Below, piece by piece: positions 5,416 through 9,650 of a stretch of 9,650 bases of DNA. The notes under the pieces are model-generated. The model did not search any database. It had not been told where the DNA came from and saw only the letters and a program-made list of their open reading frames with translations. Both the position numbers and the translations under genes were made by a program. Source of the stretch: Candidatus Cellulosilyticum pullistercoris (lineage in GTDB: Bacteria > Bacillota > Clostridia > Lachnospirales > Cellulosilyticaceae). The DNA is taken from positions 1 through 9,650 of the forward strand of contig JAHLFQ010000075.1 of NCBI GenBank assembly GCA_018883705.1, read 5' to 3'. Every line of letters starts with the position of its first letter. The stretch's first letter is position 1.

Positions 5416-6357
5416 TTAATTAAACATGACTAAGTTCTCTTGATTTTTTTCAGCCTTTTCAATACGTTTCACATAAAGAATAGGTCCTATTTCTCTATTA
5501 TAAACTTCAGCACGCTCATACTTTATCTCAGCTTCAACTGTAATACTATCACCATTATGGAACCTAGGTTTACCAATATTATGACAATAAACACCCATCA
5601 GTGAAATATCATCCTCGCAGCATGGCATAGCAAATCTTCCAAAGCTGAATCGATCCTTAGGATCACTTGGTTCTTGAAAGAAAAGGCCACTTACCTTAAT
5701 TCTTTTATTAGTGTAACGTTGAGGGCGCTCCCACATATCAATATACCAAATACCATAGTGTTCTTCTGATATTTCAATCTTATCTGCATTTACATCATAA
5801 GGTAATTCTTCTTTAACAGGTTCGAGTTTAAAATCCTCCGTACAGATAAATAACTTAGCTCTATTATTAACGGCCTTTACATTTCCTCTAAACTGAGCAA
5901 GATTCATCTTCTCATCTACTCTATTAAAGATAACAAGATCTGCACATTTAAACTGTTCCATCATGATGCCACGCATATTGTTTAGATAGAGATTAAAAGT
6001 TTCTCCATTCACTAATGTCATGATTTCATAAAGAAACCAATCTTTTGGATAATTAAGGTCAAAAAGTTTACTTACATCCCACATGCCATTGTACTCAATA
6101 ATGACGCGCTGAGGATTATACTTCTCATTCAATGATTGCATGAGTTCATCAGTTAGATCTGTTTCTTCATCTATACTTACTAATGAAATATGATTTTTTT
6201 TAAATTGTTCTTTATCATACTCTTCTATACCTTCTTCACACATAAGTACAAGTGTATTTTGTCCATCTGCAAAAACAGGTTTAGTGAGCATATAACTTAT
6301 AAAAGCTGTCTTTCCGGCCTCTAAAAGGCCATTAAATAAAAATATAGGTATCTTCAA
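5416..6357 (-). CDS. CobW-like GTPase fused to a YcgQ/DUF1980-like domain
   Basis: A 313-aa protein in two parts. Residues 1-190 resemble a CobW/P47K G-domain. They include P-loop GLLEAGKTA (10-18, with the Gly-x4-Gly-Lys-Thr pattern intact), a Walker-B-like VIIEYNG (85-91) and NRVD (145-148) for guanine recognition. The CxCC metal site of CobW proteins is absent; that stretch reads LMCEEGIEEYDKEQF instead. Residues from about 192 to 300 look like the conserved C-terminal part of YcgQ/DUF1980 proteins (DADKIEISEEHYGIW, then KRIKVSGLFFQEP and GRFAMPCCEDDISLMGV with a Cys-Cys pair at 246-247), where the CobW_C domain would normally be. YcgQ proteins usually sit next to a YcgR-type permease; none is seen here. 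The start is TTG at 6357. GGAGGGGG lies about 9 nt upstream and no in-frame ATG is near. It follows its CobW partner by 18 bp and is probably translationally coupled. A role in metal delivery is inferred. Confidence 0.85.
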   Translation of the reverse strand: MKIPIFLFNGLLEAGKTAFISYMLTKPVFADGQNTLVLMCEEGIEEYDKEQFKKNHISLVSIDEETDLTDELMQSLNEKYNPQRVIIEYNGMWDVSKLFDLNYPKDWFLYEIMTLVNGETFNLYLNNMRGIMMEQFKCADLVIFNRVDEKMNLAQFRGNVKAVNNRAKLFICTEDFKLEPVKEELPYDVNADKIEISEEHYGIWYIDMWERPQRYTNKRIKVSGLFFQEPSDPKDRFSFGRFAMPCCEDDISLMGVYCHNIGKPRFHNGDSITVEAEIKYERAEVYNREIGPILYVKRIEKAEKNQENLVMFN

Positions 6358-6375
6358 AATACTATTCCCCCTCCT

Positions 6376-7368
6376 CTAGCATGTACCAAATAATTTTTTA
6401 AGTCCATCTTCATCTAGCTTGGTTCCAATAACACAAAGTCTTCCTGTATAGTCTGCTGCTTCCTCTCGAATCTCATATTCGCCTGGAACCATATCAAAGC
6501 AGAACCAATTCCCTACTTCATTTTGTAAAATACCTTTTGCTCTTAAAATGATACCGTATTCTTCTGTATGAGATAATGTTTCTAGAGCTTTCTTAATATC
6601 TTCCTCTTTAAATTTATGTGGTGTTTCTATACCCCAACTTGTAAACACTTCATCTGCATGATGATGGTGATGATCGTGTTCACAACACTCATGGTCATGC
6701 CCTTCATGATGGTGATGTCCTCCACAACTTGGACAAATTTCTTCTTCATGCATCAATTCCATTTCTAATGAAACTGCGCCCTCCATAGCTTCAAGTAACT
6801 TTTCTCCGCTTATTGCATCCCACTGTGTTGTCACAATGGTTGCTTTCTCATTATGTTCACGAATCATAGCTACACATTCCTCTAGCTTTTCTTGTGAGAC
6901 TTTTTGTGTACGACTTAAAATAATGCAGCTTGCACTTTCTATTTGATTATTAAAGAACTCTCCAAAATTCTTCATATACATTTTGCATTTAAGAGCATCT
7001 ACAACTGCTGTTTTACAATTTAATTTAACGTCTACTTCTTGATCTATATTTTGGACTGCTTTAATGACATCAGAAAGCTTGCCTACCCCTGATGGCTCAA
7101 TAATAACACGGTCTGGTTTATAATTTGATAAAACATCTTTTAAAGCTGTACCAAAATCCCCTACTAATGAACAGCAGATACATCCTGAATTCATTTCTGT
7201 TATTTCAATACCACCTTCTTTAAGAAAACCACCATCTATACCAATTTCACCAAACTCATTCTCAATAAGCACGAGTTTCTCACCTTTAAAACCTTCTTTA
7301 ATAAGTTTTTTAATCAGTGTTGTTTTACCCGCACCAAGAAAACCAGATATAATATCAATCTTTGTCAT
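6376..7368 (-). CDS. CobW/COG0523-family GTPase with Cys/His-rich metal loop
   Basis: A 330-aa member of the CobW (COG0523) family of G3E GTPases, which hand metals such as zinc or cobalt to target proteins. Visible features are P-loop GFLGAGKTT (9-17), ENEFGEIGIDGG (36-47), the family metal site CICC (63-66), Walker-B-like VIIEPSG (88-94) and a C-terminal CobW_C region (about 245-325). A very metal-rich insert lies at 212-237 (CPSCGGHHHHEGHDHECC, then EHDHHHHH), with four Cys and many His. The usual guanine motif NKxD is replaced by SRTQ (152-155), so nucleotide preference may differ. The ATG at 7368 has GGGAGG 8 nt upstream. It is the first gene of the operon, behind a strong promoter with three TTGCAA-like boxes, and is followed 18 bp later by the YcgQ-fused CobW-like gene. 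Zinc is the likeliest metal by family precedent, but this is inference. Confidence 0.93.
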   Translation of the reverse strand: MTKIDIISGFLGAGKTTLIKKLIKEGFKGEKLVLIENEFGEIGIDGGFLKEGGIEITEMNSGCICCSLVGDFGTALKDVLSNYKPDRVIIEPSGVGKLSDVIKAVQNIDQEVDVKLNCKTAVVDALKCKMYMKNFGEFFNNQIESASCIILSRTQKVSQEKLEECVAMIREHNEKATIVTTQWDAISGEKLLEAMEGAVSLEMELMHEEEICPSCGGHHHHEGHDHECCEHDHHHHHADEVFTSWGIETPHKFKEEDIKKALETLSHTEEYGIILRAKGILQNEVGNWFCFDMVPGEYEIREEAADYTGRLCVIGTKLDEDGLKKLFGTC

Positions 7369-7412
7369 TTCTCTTTCCTCCCATTAGTTACTCAATCTAC
7401 TACATCTTCTAC

Positions 7413-7438
7413 GCAATAGTATTGCAAGTAATTTGCAA
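7413..7438. promoter_or_regulatory. Cluster of three phased TTGCAA-like boxes
   Basis: CGCAAT (7412-7417), TTGCAA (7422-7427) and TTGCAA (7433-7438) are spaced 10 and 11 bp apart, about one helical turn. Within them, GCAATAGTATTGC (7413-7425) is a perfect 13-bp dyad. The cluster lies immediately downstream of the CobW promoter -10, over the expected start site, a position suited to repression. The binding protein is unknown; a metal sensor is a reasonable guess. Confidence 0.55.
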
Positions 7439-7442
7439 CTAA

Positions 7443-7471
7443 ATTATATGACTTAATTATAACTATATCAA
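7443..7471 (-). promoter_or_regulatory. Sigma-A promoter of the CobW operon
   Basis: On the minus strand TTGATA (7471-7466, five of six) and TATAAT (7448-7443, perfect) are exactly 17 nt apart. The expected start is near 7436, giving a leader of about 68 nt before the ATG at 7368. Confidence 0.75.
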
Positions 7472-7575
7472 TAAATTTTATACATCAATTATGATTATTT
7501 TGTGTAATTTATATTTTACGCTTTATTTTTTCTACAACCTATATCCTTTTTAATCTTTTTTCCTTATTTTCTATC

Positions 7576-7604
7576 TTGCTATCTCAGGATGTAGCCTTTA
7601 TAAT
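7576..7604 (+). promoter_or_regulatory. Sigma-A-like promoter of the MATE gene
   Basis: TTGCTA (7576-7581, four of six) and TATAAT (7599-7604, perfect) are separated by 17 nt, 62 nt before the ATG at 7667. A second TATAAT at 7621-7626 lacks a matching -35. Confidence 0.55.
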
Positions 7605-7666
7605 AAAAAGCCGAATTCATTATAATAAACGCTATTAAATATTTTATCATAACTGAAGGAGCTACT

Positions 7667-9031
7667 ATGACTAAAGATATGACCTCGGGAAGTCCGATTA
7701 AGCTTATTATCGCTTTTTCTATTCCCATACTATTAGGTAATTTATTTCAACAATTTTATAGCATGGTGGATACTGCTATCGTCGGGCGCTACATTGGTGT
7801 AGAAGCCTTAGCTGCCGTGGGTTCTACTGGAAGTTTAACTTTTTTAATCGTAGATTTTGCTTTGGGATTAACTGCCGGCTTTGCAGTACCTATTGCTCAG
7901 ACCTTTGGTGCAAATGATCATAAAAAAATGCGCCATTATGTCGCCATGTCTATTTACCTTTGTATTTTTCTAACCCTAGTTTTAACTGTACTTTCAGTTT
8001 GGCTCACTAGGCCTTTATTAGAACTACTTAATACGCCGGCTGATATTATTGATGATGCCTATGCCTATTTAGTTATTATTTTCGCTGGACTAGGGGCTAC
8101 CGTGTTTTACAATATGATTGCAGGGATTTTGCGTTCTATTGGCGATAGTAAAACCCCTCTATACTTTTTAATCGTTTCTTCAATTATCAATGTTGTACTG
8201 GACTTAGTCTTTATTCTTAACTTTAATAGTGGTGTTGCAGGTGCTGCTTATGCTACAGTTATTGCTCAGGGTATCTCTGGACTTTTATGCTTATGGGTAG
8301 CAGCAAGACGCTATAAAATCTTACATTTATCTAAGGAAGATTTTAAGTATAAAACTAGTTCCATCTTAAAACTTGTAGGTATCGGTCTTCCTATGGCACT
8401 TCAATATTCTATTACAGCTATAGGCTGTATGGTATTACAAGCGGCTGTTAACTCACTAGGTTCTATTACTGTAGCTGCTTTTACCGCTGCTTCTAAGGTA
8501 GAACAGCTGGCTATGCAACCTTTTAAAACTTTAGGTATGACCATGGTAACTTATACAGGACAAAACCTAGGTGCTGGTAAACCTGACCGTATTAAATCAG
8601 GGGTACGAACTGGCATGCTGATTTGTGTACTTTGTGCTGTCATCAGTGGTCTTGGCCTTTACTTCTATGGCGGCGAGCTTTCTGGATTCTTCATTTCAGC
8701 TTCTAAGGAATCTACTGCTGTTATCGCCGATGCAAAAACTTATTTAAATACAGTTATTTTATACTTTATCCCACTAGGAGCGATTTTTGTTTATCGTAAC
8801 AGCCTTCAAGGTATGGGTGAAGGGCTTATTACTATGTTAGCTGGTATTATTGAACTGCTTTCAAGAACAGCAGTTGCTCTACTCTTTACTGCTAGTTTAG
8901 GTTACACGGCTATTTGCTACGCAAGTCCTGCTGCTTGGGTCTCAGCTGGTGTCTTTTTAGTCATTGTATACCTCATCAAAATAAATCAAATGATGAAAGC
9001 TACTTCTAGTCAAAAGAGTATAAGTTGTTAA
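7667..9031 (+). CDS. MATE-family multidrug/metabolite efflux transporter
   Basis: A 454-aa integral membrane protein of the multidrug and toxic compound extrusion family, which exports drugs or metabolites in exchange for Na+ or H+. It has the usual length and twelve hydrophobic helices in two similar halves. The first half starts at about 11-33 (IKLIIAFSIPILLGNLFQQF), with the family signatures SMVDTAIVGRYIGVEALAAVG and, after TM4, AGILRSIGDSKTPL. The second half starts at about 235 with GIGLPMALQYS and contains AAFTAASKVEQLAMQPF and GQNLGAGKPDR (about 300-310), then RNSLQGMGEG near 376-385. The ATG at 7667 has AAGGAG 5 nt upstream. It is divergent from the CobW operon, has its own promoter and is closed by a strong terminator, so it stands alone. 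Substrate cannot be predicted; it looks like the common clostridial MATE branch. Confidence 0.95.
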   Translation: MTKDMTSGSPIKLIIAFSIPILLGNLFQQFYSMVDTAIVGRYIGVEALAAVGSTGSLTFLIVDFALGLTAGFAVPIAQTFGANDHKKMRHYVAMSIYLCIFLTLVLTVLSVWLTRPLLELLNTPADIIDDAYAYLVIIFAGLGATVFYNMIAGILRSIGDSKTPLYFLIVSSIINVVLDLVFILNFNSGVAGAAYATVIAQGISGLLCLWVAARRYKILHLSKEDFKYKTSSILKLVGIGLPMALQYSITAIGCMVLQAAVNSLGSITVAAFTAASKVEQLAMQPFKTLGMTMVTYTGQNLGAGKPDRIKSGVRTGMLICVLCAVISGLGLYFYGGELSGFFISASKESTAVIADAKTYLNTVILYFIPLGAIFVYRNSLQGMGEGLITMLAGIIELLSRTAVALLFTASLGYTAICYASPAAWVSAGVFLVIVYLIKINQMMKATSSQKSISC

Positions 9032-9043
9032 ATTGATCTATAG

Positions 9044-9097
9044 AAAACTCCACTAAATCATTCCTTTATAAAAGGTCTCATTTAGCGGAGTTTTTTT
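9044..9097 (+). terminator. Intrinsic terminator of the MATE gene
   Basis: Bases 9044-9058 pair with 9080-9094 (15 positions, one A-C mismatch), and the arm ends in GGAGTTTTTTT. The loop contains a smaller nested stem (CCTTT/AAAGG). The MATE stop codon ends 13 nt upstream. Confidence 0.9.
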
Positions 9098-9118
9098 ATA
9101 TGCTGACTCACTTTTTTC

Positions 9119-9147
9119 TTGACATATTATTCTATCTGTTATATATA
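9119..9147 (+). promoter_or_regulatory. Sigma-A promoter of the gntR operon
   Basis: TTGACA (9119-9124, perfect) is followed after 17 nt by TATATA (9142-9147, five of six). The -10 lies inside the dyad at 9132-9162. Confidence 0.75.
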
Positions 9148-9162
9148 TAATATAACAGATAG
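9132..9162. promoter_or_regulatory. Perfect 13+13 bp dyad operator over the gntR promoter
   Basis: CTATCTGTTATAT (9132-9144) and ATATAACAGATAG (9150-9162) are exact inverted repeats with a 5-nt spacer, covering the whole -10 and the likely start site. YtrA-type GntR proteins bind such dyads at their own promoters, so this is probably the autoregulatory operator. Confidence 0.75.
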
Positions 9163-9212
9163 TTTTCATAAAACAATTAAAGCCAATAACTTTAAAGGAG
9201 ATATCAAATTTT

Positions 9213-9599
9213 ATGCGTATTGAACTAGATTTCAGCAGTGAAAAGCCAATTTATGAACAATTATATGAATCTATTATTAAAGCTATGGCTACAAGTGAGC
9301 TTAAAGCTAATGAATCGCTTCCTTCTGTTAGAGCATTAGCCGAAGAAATCGGTATTAACTTACATACCGTAAACAAGGCATACAACCTACTTAAAGATGA
9401 AGGTTATATTACCGTTGATCGTAGAAAAGGAGCTATAGTAAATAAGCTACCTATCAACAGTTCTCAAATACATCAAAATACTTTAATGGATGCTTTAAGT
9501 ATCTTAACCGCTAAAGCACATCTTATGGGTATGGATGAGGCTGAATTCTCTAAACTCTGTCATAAATATTTTTTAGCTTATAAGGAGGATCTATTATGA
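9213..9599 (+). CDS. GntR-family transcriptional regulator, YtrA type
   Basis: A 128-aa cytoplasmic DNA-binding repressor. The N-terminal winged helix-turn-helix (about residues 8-77) has the GntR pattern: PIYEQLYESI, LPSVRALAEEIGINLHTVNK, AYNLLKDEGYI and RRKGAIV. The short helical C-terminal tail (about 85-128) has no ligand-binding FadR or UTRA domain; this small size is typical of the YtrA subfamily, which controls ABC transporters or small membrane proteins. The ATG at 9213 fits the conserved MxIxLDxxSxxPIYEQ start. Its ribosome site AAAGGAG is unusually far away, 12 nt, which may mean modest translation. The stop overlaps the next start as ATGA, so the two genes form one operon behind an autoregulated promoter. 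Confidence 0.93.
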   Translation: MRIELDFSSEKPIYEQLYESIIKAMATSELKANESLPSVRALAEEIGINLHTVNKAYNLLKDEGYITVDRRKGAIVNKLPINSSQIHQNTLMDALSILTAKAHLMGMDEAEFSKLCHKYFLAYKEDLL

Positions 9600-9650
9600 A
9601 TGACTCAATCTTAACAATTGTGATCACTCTCTTTACACAAATTATTGTTT
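9596..9650 (+). CDS. Start of a membrane protein in the gntR operon (runs off window)
   Basis: The ATG at 9596 overlaps the gntR stop as ATGA and has a strong TAAGGAGG site 7-8 nt upstream. The 18 visible residues are MNDSILTIVITLFTQIIV, clearly the beginning of a hydrophobic segment. In clostridia, YtrA-type regulators are often followed by DUF1648/DUF5808-type multi-spanning membrane proteins, and an N-terminus like this fits. An ABC-transporter permease is the main alternative. The function of such proteins is poorly known; the regulator next door would control their synthesis. The gene continues beyond base 9650. Confidence 0.8.
   Translation, partial: MNDSILTIVITLFTQIIV

Noticed and set aside
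7369..7666. Riboswitch or structured RNA between the CobW operon and the MATE gene
   Set aside because: The 298-bp gap is very AT-rich and holds two promoters and the TTGCAA boxes. I found no long paired elements or known aptamer landmarks.
1..9650. CRISPR array, tRNA, rRNA, insertion sequence or phage integrase
   Set aside because: No regularly spaced long repeats, tRNA-like folds, transposase or integrase motifs, or terminal repeats were seen on either strand.

Overview
The window looks like chromosomal DNA from a low-GC Gram-positive anaerobe of the class Clostridia, possibly a plant-fibre degrader of the Lachnospirales or Cellulosilyticum kind. The grounds are AT-rich sequence, strong AGGAGG-type ribosome sites, sigma-A-like promoters, compact hairpin/U-run terminators, and clostridial families (YtrA-type GntR, paired CobW proteins, cytoplasmic GH43). 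The genus is a guess; the phylum-level call is firmer. I see no rRNA, tRNA, CRISPR array, insertion sequence or integrase.

Layout. Bases 1-219 are the 3' end of a peptidase T gene (+), closed by a two-way terminator. Almost everything from 306 to 7368 is on the minus strand and reads right to left: a two-gene CobW-family operon (7368 to 5416), a cytoplasmic GH43 glycosidase (5229-3682), an unrecognised 193-aa protein (3585-3004), a 44-aa cysteine-containing peptide gene (2887-2753), an ABC-F ATPase (2470-557) and a 60-aa acidic protein (488-306). Divergent from the CobW operon, on the plus strand, are a MATE exporter (7667-9031) and a YtrA-type GntR regulator (9213-9599). The regulator overlaps, by ATGA, the start of a membrane protein that runs off the window at 9650.

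How the genes work together. Most are single-gene units with their own promoter and terminator, so this reads as a housekeeping and accessory mosaic rather than one pathway. The coherent unit is the CobW pair. One partner is a standard CobW GTPase with a CxCC site and a Cys/His-rich loop. The other keeps a P-loop, has lost CxCC, and carries a C-terminal domain resembling the YcgQ/DUF1980 family. Its promoter has three phased TTGCAA-like boxes around the expected transcription start. I read it as a metal (probably zinc) homeostasis operon; the metal is inferred. The GntR gene has a 13+13 bp perfect dyad across its own promoter, which implies autoregulation together with the following membrane protein.

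Most worth a second look: the 44-aa peptide gene, the CobW-YcgQ fusion with its operator cluster, the hairpin-rich leader of the ABC-F gene (whose start should be 2470, not the TTG at 2485), and the gntR dyad.
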